Shown here one piece after another: positions 47,801 through 59,730 of a stretch of 64,000 bases of DNA. The translations under genes and the position numbers were made by a program. The notes below the pieces were generated by a model. The model searched no databases. It had not been told where the DNA came from and saw only the letters and a program-made list of their open reading frames with translations. Position 1 is the first letter of the stretch. The number at the start of each line of letters is the position of its first letter. The stretch spans positions 47,236,501 to 47,300,500 of the forward strand of contig NC_081414.1 of NCBI RefSeq assembly GCF_030272615.1, read 5' to 3'. The DNA is from Cryptomeria japonica. Its lineage: Eukaryota; Streptophyta; Pinopsida; Cupressales; Cupressaceae.

Positions 47801-48480
47801 AATTTTCTTCATGTTATGTACCTCCTTCAGCTAGTCTCTTATGTTATCCAACAAAATTTGAGCCCAGTCATAGTATTGTCGTCCGTCCAGAATGGTTAAC
47901 ATGAATGAGAACATCCATGGTTGAAAGTGTCATCACACATGTTTGCCTAATGCCTTGCTAAGCATTATGATCAGATCCTTTTGTGGCTCTTTCAAATCCT
48001 GACTCAAAATTTCATTTTCTTTCAGGCCCATTTTCCTCTCTTCCTCGAGCCATTCCTCATTCATTCTCTTTTTGCATTGGATCATGTTTTGATTCCATTC
48101 TCTTTCTCCATCTTCTTCTCCCTCAATTAGTACCTCCTTCCTAGTGGGAATCTGGAAGACTAGGTCCAACATATCTGACGATAAATCAATCACTAATTTC
48201 CCATCACCATCGACACATTGCCTAGTGTCGAGGTTGTAGAATTGTGCAACTTGCATTATGAATTTTGGTGCCTACACTAACTATGGGAAGACAATCGCCT
48301 CTACCAGACCGGACCTTTTAATCCGCCTGTATTTTGTGCTAAACCCTAGTTTCTCTAATTAATTCTCTATATCTTCAAGCTCTATGTGCCTAATTTATGT
48401 GTATGTCACCCATTGGATGGTATCCTCCAGCTTGGAGGCATATGTTCGCCCCTTGTATTGATACTTCATGGTGATCGATA
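44850..48480 (-). pseudogene. G3 accessory ORF, decayed, of unknown function
   Basis: Minus-strand coding remnant with open pieces at 47933-48256, 46823-47077, 46258-46506, 45865-46059, 45266-45487 and 45021-45242. The N-terminal piece contains MQVAQFYNLDTRQCVDGDGK. Text between 47933 and 47280 continues with broken but protein-like segments (ILLDNIRDQLKEV-like, then YTQLPLKESRLCYKRIND). The middle is rich in Pro, Thr, Val, Glu and Lys (EEAEPTPKKVDPKKRKR, a possible nuclear-type basic patch). The C-terminus is helical and charged. The order (helical core, low-complexity middle, helical end) resembles NA ORF2. It is not a polymerase, protease or integrase. Similarity to a plant transposon-associated domain is possible but untested. 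Confidence 0.45.
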
Positions 48481-48589
48481 GCTTCTCGAGATCTTTCACA
48501 TTTCAAGAGAATTCCATTAACACAACTAACCTTGCAAAACAAACCAAACAAACATCAAAGACCACTCAAAGAAAAAAAACTACAAAAAA

Positions 48590-49880
48590 AGCTCACTTCA
48601 GGACTCTAGGATCCTGAGGTTCTGAGGTGAGAAAATAGAAAGACTATAAAGAAAACCTAGGAGTTCAGGAACCCGAGGTCCCAAGTTTTGACTGGTAATA
48701 GAACTAACAAATTCGGAATCCCTGGGACCCAGAATACTGAACTCACGAACAACACAAAAAGGGACCACTTCGGGAACTTGAGAACCTAGGTTTCCAAAGT
48801 GGTGAAACAACTGACTATGGAAACAAACCCGGGACTTCAAGGTCCCAAAGTTCCAGGGTGGGACTCTAACATGCAATGTAGAACTTCAGAGAACTGAAGT
48901 CATGACAAACTACAAAGATTAAGTAGAAAAGCGAGCTCGGGACCCCAGGACTATAGGGTTTCGTGTTGAACAAACATGCAAAAGAGAAACTAATTCGGGA
49001 ACTCGAGAACTTGGGTTTCCAAGTTAATTTAATCTAAGACCTAAAACCACTAAAACCACCATTTCGGAACTCCAGGATCTTGAGTTTCCAAAGTTATGGA
49101 AAACAAACAAAAATTGATGACCATTATTTCGGGAACTCAGGAACCTGGGTTTCCGAAATAATGCAAAAAGGAAACAACCAAGGAAAAGACCACCATTTTG
49201 GGAACTCAGGAACTCAGGTTTTTGAAATGAAAAGACAACAGGAAAAACCCCTAACCTAGAACTTCGGGAACCCAAGATTCCAAGGTTAGGGCAAACTAGA
49301 AAATCACAAGAAAAACACAAAAGACTAGAAAAATCAAAGAAATCAAAACTAAACCAAACAAAATCTAACCTAAGACACACAAAAACCCACACAAAGGAGG
49401 TGAGAAGTTCACCTACCTGGCACAAAAAATGAAGACAATGTCAGATCGGGCGCGCGGGAGTTAAATCACTAGGTCAGAGCTTTGGATTCACAAGAGTGGG
49501 TGCACAAATGAGATCCAAAATGACCTCCAATCATATTTATACCCCAATCCAACATTGCATTAAATGTACTTTGGGGACTCGAGAACCTAGGTTTTTGAAA
49601 TGCAATGCAGGTGATGAGTTCAGAATCCCGGGAACCTAAGTTTTTGAACAAACAAACAAAAAACCAACTGGAAACTTCAGAAACCTGAACCTTCGGGGCT
49701 ACACAAATAAAAAAATTCTTTGGGAGTTCGAGAACTTGGGGTTCCAAAGTGATGCTCCAAAACAAAACAAAAGCAAACTCGAGAACCCAGGAACCAAGTT
49801 TCCAAACAAAGAAACAAAAACAAGCAAAATCCCACCCTAGAAGTTTGGGAACCCGAACTCTCGAGGTGGCCAAAACAAAA
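48590..49880. repeat. Array of near-palindromic hairpin units with variable, self-complementary arms
   Basis: At least ten units of about 35-45 bp share a core like GGGAACTCGAGAACCTAGGTT, itself near-palindromic, flanked by arms that differ between units but pair within a unit. At 49122-49163 the arms are CATTATTTCGG/CCGAAATAATG; at 48764-48803 ACCACTTCGG/CCAAAGTGGT; at 49248-49291 CCCTAACCT/AGGTTAGGG. Other units lie near 48650, 48820, 48990, 49060, 49190, 49565, 49735, 49780 and 49830. Spacers are unrelated. The array flanks a minus-strand TATA-like motif and lies upstream of the G3 ORF. Confidence 0.7.
49533..49545 (-). promoter_or_regulatory. TATA box-like motif, minus strand
   Basis: GGGGTATAAATAT on the minus strand, about 1.05 kb upstream of the G3 coding remnant and inside the hairpin array. 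A short GC-rich patch (GCGCGCGGG near 49450) follows downstream. It is a plausible start for G3 transcription. Confidence 0.4.
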
Positions 49881-49899
49881 GCCAAAGAACAAAAGAAAA

Positions 49900-50818
49900 A
49901 CTAACAGAAAACTATAAAAAGGGGGACCTATATTTTTCATGAAAATGAAAATGATGGGATTAGATATGCAGGGCATAACAAGAACCATGAGATTTTCCTT
50001 CGAAATCTCTTTCTCGAGGTTCAAAAAAGTCCTTGCTTTCATAAGTTGAATACAACTGCCCTTCAAATGGAAAATTATGAGTTTCATGAGTTCAAACCTA
50101 CCCTAATATCTCGTTGAGGCTCTTAAGTTTGATACTTTTACTTAAAATGCAATGTGGAGATATTGATTCATGCAAAACTTTGGTACAAGAGGCATATTTT
50201 CCTTACTTTTGACTACATTTCATGTGAAAATTTTTCAACTATTTGAACTTTCACTTCCCTCCAAACCAAAGATGAACTTTGAGAGTTTTATTCAACATGG
50301 AATTTATGATTTTAAAATCTTTGACACCAAGGGAGAAATTAAACATTATTACTTATTAAACAATCAAAATAATTGACTTAAAAGTTTGATTTCACCCATG
50401 ACTTAAACGCCTAAAAAATTTATCATGAAGACCTATAACCTTGCAGGAAGCTATTTTTAACCTATAAGTCAAAAAATAGGCAATAGGTGTATCCTCCAGA
50501 GCTATCCCAGTGTCACATTGTTCCTTATCAGATAGTACTCAATCCTTGTCTAGGTCTTCATTTTCTCATCCACCCAATCAGATCATCCTAGGTAGCGCAA
50601 TCTCTTATTGTCTTAGTTCACAACATCTCTCAATCCTTTCATGCAGTTCATGCCCTTAACTGCTCGTTCCAAATCTAGGAAAGTTATGGAACAATTGTCC
50701 TAGATGGGATTAGGTTTTTCAAACCCACAACAAAACCCTAAGTTTGTTCAATCCCACTATGGTGGGAAATATTCTTCTCATATATGAAATGTTCAATCCA
50801 ACCATTTCAAATGATGGC
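49900..50818. other. Stretch without a recognised gene between G3 and G0
   Basis: It presumably holds the boundary between the minus-strand G3 and plus-strand G0 elements. The frame 50170-50376 has no family resemblance. No LTR ends or primer site were recognised. Confidence 0.35.
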
Positions 50819-53565
50819 ATGGTAAATCAACATGATGATACAAATACTCGAATCAATCCCGTCGATTAATTCTTAGCTAAAATTGATAATGCCCAAATGG
50901 TCTACGAGATCATTAAAGCTTGTAAAGACATCATCTTTGCTAACATGGTTGCAAGTGGCATGATTATTGCATCACGTGATGTCCCTGTAACTGCTAGTCA
51001 ATGAGAATCACCTCAACAAGTCACCTTACCTTCTCTAGCATTGTCACAAAGCAACATATCCATACCACATATGCAAGTGCCTATGAATTCCCTTACACGA
51101 CACTACCAACCATTTTACGCTAAGTGGCAAGGGCCTACCTCTATAGGAAGTAGTGTTTATAATGCATCGGTTAATGTATTATCCACACAACTCACCACCT
51201 ATCTACCATTAATGGCACAGATGACCATAAAATATAGTGTGATGCAAGTCATGTCTTTTACCAATCTGGTCTCTTGACCCATCAATGTGCCTTCAGCACA
51301 AATACCATTCTAGACCATCAGAATACTAGGTTATCCCCCGGCTATCACCACAAAGGTCTTGACTGGGGGCATGAATTACATGATTCCATCATCATCATCT
51401 ATACCCCCTCTTGTTCAATCAATGTCGCAAGTCATAGGTAACACTATAGGGATGATTGGCTACCCTCACATCCACTAGGAAGATCTTGGTTGGGGTCATT
51501 CCTTCTACAATATTGTCATCATACATACCCTCACCTATTTAATCAATGCCTTAGATTGTTGGCATGACCCAATATCAACCCCAAGTAGTGTGTCCAATTT
51601 ATTGTTTGACAATCGCGATTCAGTTGCTTGCAAGCACCACCTACCTCCTATGCAGTATGAACATTCATCATGTGCAAAGTAGCACAGATAAAAAACCCCA
51701 ACAAGAAATGATCAATCTAATGTATATCCCAATTATACAAGGGTAGTTATCCATAAGGCAGTGCACCACAAATTCAACAGTTCCAAAATCTACAATATCA
51801 ACAACCACTTGGTACCCCACAGCAAAATGCAACGACCTATTCGCAGATACCTCAATACCAACAACAATCGATAGGTCAATAAAAAATCCTGACTTATCAA
51901 AACATGGAAATTTATCAAAATCCGCCACACCAGCAAGGCTATCATTAGTGTCAATAAATGTGAATCAAGTACCATGATACCAATTAGCTACTCCATCTCA
52001 TAATGCTTTTCCAGTCAATACTGAATGACAAGAAATGAAGGCCATGTTCAAGTAATTACAGAAGAATAGCTCCGAATGAGTCTTCAAATTTGATGAACTT
52101 TGTCTGTATCTATTTGACAAATCTATCATAGCGATGCTTTTTCCTAAACACTTTGAAATGCCCAGATATGATAAATACAAAGGAAAAGGGGATCTAAGAC
52201 ATCATGTCAAGGAATTCTTCATGGCTTGTCAAGAAGTATGATTGTGTGACAAATATCTTTTGTGGTTGTTCCTTAAGAGCCTTAGTGGTCCTTCATTAGA
52301 GTGGTTCTCCAAATTACCATTTACTATCATCACCACCTTTGCAGACTTGTCCGAACGTTTCGTGGTACAATATCACTATAACATAGAAATTGACACCTCC
52401 ATGCTCAACTTATGTCAAGCTAAGAAAAAGGGTGGTGAAAGTCTTCTTGATTATACCCAATGATGGAGAGCCCTAGTTGGTCGCCTCCCATGCATGTTGC
52501 TAGACACCCAATTGGTGCATGTTTTCATTAGTAATCTCCACCCAAAACTGGGATATCACATTCAATTGAACTATGCTAGAAAATTCAAAGATATCAATTC
52601 TAAAGGACCATTGGTAGAACAAGCGATCATTGACTAAGGAGCCATAAAACTTTACAAGGAGTATTCGGATAAGCCTAACAATGATAAGTCTCGTTATTGG
52701 AATAGAAACAAGAATGTTGTTGGTGATGGAGTCACTGATTCCCAGGTTGTGTATCCCTCCTCTACAAGCACAAACAAAAAATGTGTAGTCTAATAGGATG
52801 AACACAATGGCGGTATCTCAGCTCCCCCGCATCAACAAGGTAGCTACGGTCCTCGACGCCAACTCATGCCTATGGCTGAACCGCTCGATGTTATCTTCAA
52901 ACATATGGAACAACACAACATGGTTATATATCCTCAAACACAACCTTTTGATGAATCTAAGCCTAAACCTGATTAGTATAAGGAAAATGAATATTGTGCC
53001 TACCATCGCATCAAGGGTCACAAAACAAACAAGTGCATGAAGCGAAAACACCTAGTTTAGGACCTTATTGATGAGGGCAAAATTGTTGTCAACCCTATCA
53101 CAGGAAAATCGACCAATGACAATTTGGGAATGTATAAAAATGCTCTTCCCAAGCATCAAGGGGAAGAAAACACATCCACTGTTAATCAAGGTCACACTAC
53201 CAATAACATTAATTACAACAATGTTCCATTTGACTATGGACCTACTATAGGGTGCATTTCTCAGGCTGGTGATCATGTTTGTGTTAAAGGGGGTGATACC
53301 CACTGTGCGGTCACCACTAGAAGAGCTCGCATGTCAGTCTTAGGGGTCCCAACATCTAGTGTTCCTCCTACACTGTTGATGTCTATGCATTACAATATCC
53401 TCAAGCACTTAGGAAATACTCCTGCACATATTTCCATTCTTGACCTCCTAAAACCCTCACCTACTCACCAGGAGATCCTTACACGAACCTTATAGGAGGC
53501 TCGCGTTTTCAGTAACATTAACACCATCCAGTTTCAAGCTATGGTAGCCCATCTATCTTCCACTT
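50819..53565 (+). pseudogene. Tat-type gypsy gag, decayed (G0)
   Basis: Frame pieces include 51041-51277, 52242-52463 and 53124-53495. The capsid core is at about 52150-52620 (YKGKGDLRHHVKEFF; LSGPSLEWFSKLP; then GESLLDYTQ followed by a TGA). A knuckle-like CAYHRIKGHKTNKC is near 52996-53037. The C-terminal part (HISILDLLKPSPTHQEIL) is the segment that precedes protease in Tat-lineage elements. The protein stops at LTR 53566, so protease and pol are absent. Low-complexity Gln/Tyr text occupies 51100-52000. Numerous stops show long decay. Confidence 0.7.
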
Positions 53566-53589
53566 TGTAGACACCTAAAATTGTCCTAT

Positions 53590-53825
53590 CTAATTAAATA
53601 AATATTTTTATTTATTTCATTATTTAAGCCTAAGTCTTCTATTAGTTAAATAAATCTTTATTTATTTAATTAATTCATTTATCCTCTTCTAACATTTTTC
53701 CTCATTTAAATAAATACTTTTATTTATTTAAATTATCCTTTTCTAAATTAAATAAATACTTTTATTTATTTAATTAATCGCACCTCTTCTATTAATTAAA
53801 TGAATCTTTATTTAGTTAATTAATT
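53590..53825. repeat. Five AT-rich hairpin units in the G2 LTR
   Basis: Units at about 50-bp spacing are inverted repeats separated by CT-rich spacers. The unit 53704-53733 has perfect 13-bp arms (ATTTAAATAAATA/TATTTATTTAAAT) and 53746-53775 has AATTAAATAAATA/TATTTATTTAATT, both with loop CTTT. Others lie near 53590-53625, 53646-53669 and 53792-53823. Confidence 0.75.
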
Positions 53826-53986
53826 CATTAACCTTTTTTACCCATGACACATGTCATTCATCTCTTAATTCCTACACTACCTACCCTCTCATTATTTTCT
53901 TATTTCTTTTACCCACCCTCTAATCCTAGCCAGCCATTTATCTTTTACACCTCTCAATCTTATCCCTCCATATCTTATAGTGTCTT

Positions 53987-53996
53987 CTATATAAGG
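53987..53996 (+). promoter_or_regulatory. TATA box-like motif in the G2 LTR
   Basis: CTATATAAGG, about 345 bp before the primer-site motif, is in the right place for an LTR promoter. Confidence 0.5.
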
Positions 53997-54331
53997 AGAT
54001 ACTTCATTATCAATCCTCCTCTACTAGCATTCAAACTTTCATATGCGATCAAGCCTATTTGCAACCACATTTTTGTTTTTTGTTGAGCTCTTGTGCACAC
54101 ATAAAATCTGAGAGCAAATATATCAAGCAAGATCAATGGAGATAGGAAGAATGGATATTCAAACTCTATTGGACATGTGATGGTATAATCTTTGTGATTT
54201 TATTGATTTGCATTTGTCTTAGGTAATCTTCATATGTTATGGTGGATCTTTGTTGTTGTTAGGCTAGGGTTTTGTGGTTGAATCTATTTAGTCTTTCAAT
54301 ATTGTTGTTTCCATTTTTACCATAAAAATTT

Positions 54332-54349
54332 TGGCACGCCCAGTGGGAC
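54332..54349 (+). other. Primer-binding-site-like motif of G2
   Basis: TGGCACGCCCAGTGGGAC is the motif commonly found just inside the 5' LTR of plant gypsy elements; G1 has a mutated version at 35434. Confidence 0.7.
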
Positions 54350-56535
54350 TCTTGTCCCTTTTGTATTTAACATCTTGGTTCCAGATTTTGTGTTTTTGAA
54401 GTTGCAGATCTGACATTTTCTAACAATATTTTGACATTTTCGCATCTGCATCTTCTGGAACCGCGTTTTTGTTTTTCTGTCACATCTGTGACCTTTGAAA
54501 TTGCGTGTGTGTCGTCGATAGTATTTTACATTTTTCCATATTGCAGAGCCACGTATGTGTTCCCGAATCGTGTTTGTGAACCTTTTAACCACATCTGTGT
54601 TGTAGAGTCGCATATGTGTTTTGAAACCACTTCTATGGAGTCTATAGTCGCGTCTGTGTCATGAAACCACGTCTGTGTGGGATCTAATTACGTCTGTGTT
54701 TGGTTCTTGCAGTTTTGGTTTTGTTTCAATTTATTAGGGTTTCATTTTGTTATTTTGATTTCAGATCTGGTTTATTGAAGCTAATATCTTGTGATCTAGC
54801 TAACAAATTGGTGCAGCTTGTCCTTGAAGCAAATTGCATTATTGAAGTCCCCTTTTTCACAGTCTTTTGGATCTAAAACTTGTGTGCTTGCAGGAGGGGT
54901 ATTATTGCAAAACTACTAACAAATATTCATTGTCGGATCTTGGCAAGGGTTTTTATTTTAATTTTCATTGCTTGCTTTGTTTCCATAGACTAGCAAACAC
55001 TTCAATTGGTGCACTAAAATTGAACTAGTGTCTTTTGTGTCTTGAGAAATAGACTCTTTGTGTTTAATCTTTAAATGGCCTGCCTCCCCGTGTGGTCATT
55101 AGAACTACTAGTGAGGAGGGAACGACCCAAGTGGTAGTGAGGAAAACCCACCTCTTCCGAACCACTATAGATAACTATATCCATGGTGAAAGCCATGGGT
55201 AACGTGTGCTGATTAGTTCATACCGACACTATGTCTCCCCATAAACCCATTTGATCAATAGTAGGGAGTAACCCCTATCGGTTGGGAGTCTTTTGTATTT
55301 ACAGAGCTGAAAGTGCCACATGTATGGCCACAAAAGTGGATGCCCTTACTAGCACCTTTTTTTTTACAAAACTAAAATCCTTCTAGTTGTTGGGGTAGGA
55401 GGTTAGACCTCTGGAGCAACCCACACACATATAGTTCTTAGTAGAGATACAAAGTTTGCCATGAGGAGTTTTCGTGGGGACTGGTGCTTGGATGCCCCAG
55501 AGAAGTGAGTGCCGAGGGTGGAGCCAGTGGGGTCAAGCATCTAAGTATCTTCTTTGAATAGCGTAGCCTTGGGGGAAACCCCATGTGGGATCAACAACTA
55601 TTAGTCCTGGCCAACCATAATAATTGTGCTTGTCTTCTTTTAAACATTCAAACATTCAAGATCAAACATCAAAATATTATGTCTTTTGTGTCTTCAAGTG
55701 TATACAAAACATTTTTACATCAATCAACACACTTTTCTTTGAGTCATTTTGAGTCCAAACAATTGCAAACATTGAGTCCTCATCAACATTGTGTCCTCTT
55801 GTCACGAAAAATAGTCAAAAATTCAGATTTGGTCAGAACAAACAACTTCACAAACTGGAAAAATTGCACTCAAATTTTGGAAATGTGTTTGTGTCTAATA
55901 GAAACATGTCTAGGTAGGAGAGAAACACGTTTGTGTTATCATAAGAAAAATTGCATTCACAAATTCTTAGAAATGCATCTATGTAGTGTTTAATCACGTT
56001 TGTGTTGGGTACCTGCACTTGTGAACTATAGAGGCATGTATGTGTTAAGTATTGGAATAAATTTACAGTCCAGCAAACAAGAGCAATCAGTTTCAGCATT
56101 CTTGAGCTTCCTGGGTTATTTCTCCAGGTTTTCATCTAGCATTCAACCTATTTTTGGGTCTCACAAAGTTAATTTTTTCTTTACACCTTGCAGTACATTT
56201 ACATTTGTCTAAACTTGAGTCAAAAGGTCACCTGCTTGTCCTAATCTTGCTTTTTCAACACAATACATACAACAACATTTTGCTAAGTGGTTCCTCATCA
56301 AGGTCTATCACCTTTGGGTCTCATTTGGTTTTACTTAGAGTCAAGGTCAACTTACCTCATCAAGAGATCTATCATCTCTTTGGAAGCCACACCTACTCTA
56401 CTACATACATACTTGGTCTTACACTTTGGATATTGCAAGTACACCTCAGATTCATTTACATTCCATCCAACTCTTTCTCTTCCACACTCTTTCCATTTTC
56501 ATCTAGTCTCACACACCTTGGTCAAGACCTAGTTC
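54350..56535 (+). other. G2 untranslated leader with CGTCTGTGT repeats
   Basis: About 2.2 kb. Phrases such as CCACGTCTGTGT, CGCGTCTGTGT and CACGTTTGTGTT recur at 54430-54700 and again at 55860-56050. Between them lie the blocks shared with G1. Short frames (55583-55993, 56154-56543) look incidental. Leaders of this length with element-specific word repeats are also seen in G1. Confidence 0.6.
55010..55545 (+). other. G2 leader: blocks conserved with the G1 leader
   Basis: Block 1 at 55111-55140 contains GGGAACGACCCAAGTGGTA. Block 2 at 55486-55544 contains GAGGGTGGAGCCAGTG (55514-55529). A GTGTCTTGAG..AATAGAC phrase near 55040 also has a counterpart near 36425. Order and spacing match G1. Confidence 0.65.
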
Positions 56536-58348
56536 ATGGTTGAAACCCATTCCCAAAAATCTAGGAGGGAAGCTAAAGAGGCTCAAGAGTCCACAAACAT
56601 GAGTGGCTATGAGTATGACAACGATATCTTTTTCAATTCTGATCATACCAAATTACCTGACATGGACATCTATAGAAACACTCAAAATGTTGAGAACTTG
56701 GATAATACAAACAACAATGATACACACAATGACAATGTGGACAACATTTCAGTACATTCAGCAAAAGTGGAAGACTTATTATGGATCCCCATTTTAATAG
56801 ATTGGTTGAGGAAATCATGAGAAGAGATAGACAATATTTCTTACAAGTGATGGCACAAAGTGGAGCTAAGATACCTCATGATTTTGACATGTCTCAAATA
56901 GTGGAAAATTGACCTATGCAAGAAACTCAACTCAACATGGATCAAAGGAGACCTAATAGTGGAGGTACTAGAGGACCACGTTTCGTGGCTGAGTAACTAT
57001 CATCCTTGTTTCAAAAACCTAAGGTCCCTGATACACATGGTCAAGCTTATGATACTCACGAAAGAGAATCTCATGAACAACTCCATCTATGCAGACCCTT
57101 GTGGAAATCATACAAATAAATAATAAATACACTCAATTGTATACCAATGCTAAGGACCAACCTCCAAAACAATTGGATATCCAGAGGCATTCTCAAAATT
57201 TGGACACAAGAAAACCCTGTGTCAAATTTGGGGGAACTACACAAGAACAAACTCATGACATGCCTGTAGAATATGACATGCATGGACAAACCAGAGATTT
57301 CATTCCTCATTATGACTCTGTACCATGTGGTTCCTATATGTTGTATCATTATAGACCTCCTCCATATGAAAATGTTTACGATCAATAACATCCATATATG
57401 TAGTATCCTCCTCCTCCACTTGGTGGCTCAGGCATGGGATATGGTCCAAGAAGTCGGTCTCCACCCAAAGACAATTTGGAGCAACAGATAAAGGACTTCC
57501 AAAAGAAGATGGAGGACATAAATACACCAAAGCCAACTTACACAATCAGAGATATATGTCCCTATCCATTTCATAAAAGCGTTCCAATGCCTCCATTTCC
57601 TACACACTTTGTGACACCAAAGTTTGATAAGTACAGAGGCAAAGGAGACCCTAAGGAACATATAAGATAATTTTTCACAACTTGCATTGAGGTAGCAGCA
57701 TAAGAAACATACTCAATGAGATTGTTCCCACAAAGCTTAGTTGATCAAGCTATGGAATGGTTCTCCCAACTTCCACTTGGAATTAAGTCATGGGGTGATC
57801 TAGCAGAGGCTTTCATACAAAATTTATCATATAACATAGAGATAGATATATTAGTTACCACTATGTGCAACACCAAATAGAATGATGGGGAGTCACTTTC
57901 ATCATTCTTACAAAGATGGAGGAATTTATCCAGCAGATGCTCTTGTGAAATTCCACAAAAGCAAATGGTAGAGATGTTTACACAGAATGTCAACAGAGAA
58001 ATTGGTTATGACTTGAGGAAATCTTGTTTGTCCACCTTCAAGGATGTCATTAAGAAAGGATTAGAAATAGAGAAGGTCTTAATTGAGCAAGGAGTCATTA
58101 AGATATTCAAAGAAAATAAAGAGGACTTTAAAAGAAAAGACAAGCCATAATTTTGGAACAAGAATAAGAACACAATAAATGATGGTGTTGTTGATGCTAA
58201 CACAGTGAGACCAAAAATCATTCTTTCTGGATCAAGTTCTACAAACTACCAATTGAATACTCAAGCAACTTCAAAACCACAAAGGAAATTCACCCCATTG
58301 GGAGAACCACTTGAATTATCTTTTAAGAAACTAATGGCAAACAAGATA

Positions 58349-58353
58349 ATAAC
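58349..58353. other. Target-site duplication ATAAC, left copy
   Basis: ATAAC at 58349-58353 and again at 59737-59741 flank the inserted LTR. The gag frame resumes in phase if the insertion and one copy are disregarded. Confidence 0.75.
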
Positions 58354-58814
58354 CGATGCCCTCCTAAATGGACAAGGTCAGTCAATGATAAACAACACAA
58401 GAAAACCAGAAAAATCATTAGTATTAGTCAATCAAAAACTAATCTAAAAAGGCATACCAAGAGAGACACTAAAAACATGCTAATATATATAACTAAAGAA
58501 ACAAAGATAATGAGACATCTCCAAATGCCTCTTAGCATGGTCTTAGCTCCTTCTCCCTTGTTCCTCTCCTCTCCAAGTTCCAAAATAGTGTAGCTCTCAG
58601 CAGCTTTTTGCACTATGGATGCTTATGGAGGATTGAGATTGTAGTATTGCTCCAAATGTGAAATGAAAAGCTAATACTATGCTATTGATGCTAAAATGAT
58701 TTATTTTAACCAAAATGACAATATATTAGTTGATTATGCTAAAATGCTCTCTTAAAATGCCTATAGCTTAAATGCATACAAGTTTTCAGGATCTGGATTA
58801 TGAAGAAATGGGCT

Positions 58815-58824
58815 CTATTTATAG
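58815..58824 (-). promoter_or_regulatory. TATA box in the solo LTR
   Basis: CTATAAATAG on the minus strand is a near-consensus plant TATA box in mid-LTR. Confidence 0.55.
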
Positions 58825-59399
58825 GAAAAATGGAGCAATGGATGGTTGAGATTGAGCAATCTCAACAAGGGCCAGGATTGAATGATTTCAAATCCATGTG
58901 AGGGCTTTCAACCCAATCCCAGGATGACAAGTGTCAATGTGAGATAGGTTGAGAGGAGAAGGAATAAGCATTAAATGCTTGATATGACTTTGGGAGTTAA
59001 AGTCAAGGCTGGTTGAATGAATAAACTCTTTATTCAAAGAATAAAGCTTTTATCCAATGGATAAACTCTTGTGCAAATGTGAAATGGATGAATATGGTCA
59101 AAACAATAATTGTTTGGGGAGACAAGTTTGAAATAACCATAAATTGTTATGTAAGAGCCATAAATGGTCATGTAAGAGCCATTAGTGGTCTTGGAAGACT
59201 TTGGGGGTTAATTTGTTGAACACACAAAGCATTAAATGCTTTTCAAGACTTTGGAGTCTTTGAGAAGTGACTTCATTTTTCTTAGGAATGTGACAATAAT
59301 TAGGGGATGGATTAGGCTAATTAGGAAGGGTTTAGAAGAATCTAGAAGGGGATTAGATTTTGCAAGTGGATTTGGTGGGTGAGGGAAAATAGGATTTTA

Positions 59400-59730
59400 T
59401 TAAAATAAAAATTCATTTATTTCAATAAATGTGTGCAAGTTGCATTTGTAGGAAAATGCAAGTGGGGGGTTTTAAAATGATTTAAATAAATGTTAATTTA
59501 TTTAAAAGAGGAAAAGGGGGATTCTAATTAAATAAATAGATTTTATTTATTTAATTGATTTGAATTTGGTTTAATGAATTAATTAAAATAAATTGAATAA
59601 TTTATTTAATTAATAGGAGAATGTTTGGAGATGAATTAATTAAATATTAATTTAATTAACTAATGGCTAGTGGATTTTTAATCAAATAAATACAAAATAT
59701 TCATTTAATTAAAATGGATAGATTTGTGTG
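59400..59730. repeat. AT-rich hairpin units in the solo LTR
   Basis: Inverted repeats include 59481-59506 (TTTAAATAAAT/ATTTATTTAAA, loop GTTA) and 59526-59556 (AATTAAATAAATA/TATTTATTTAATT). At least three more occur before 59730. They lie at the 5' end of the LTR, the same relative place as in the G2 LTR. Confidence 0.7.

Larger units (their letters stand above)
53566..54325 (+). repeat. LTR of gypsy element G2 (about 760 bp)
   Basis: Starts TGTAGACACC; the end is placed just before the primer-site-like motif at 54332, so it is accurate to about 6 bp. It contains an AT-rich hairpin array (53590-53825) and a TATA-like CTATATAAGG (53987-53996). The start resembles the minus-strand solo LTR start at 59736 (TGTAGTCAC). 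No polypurine tract precedes it, so it is more likely the 5' LTR of G2 than the 3' LTR of G0. Confidence 0.65.

Noticed and set aside
48590-49880. Possible minisatellite with simple head-to-tail units
   Set aside because: Units are separated by unrelated spacers and are palindromic rather than head-to-tail copies; reported as a hairpin array instead.
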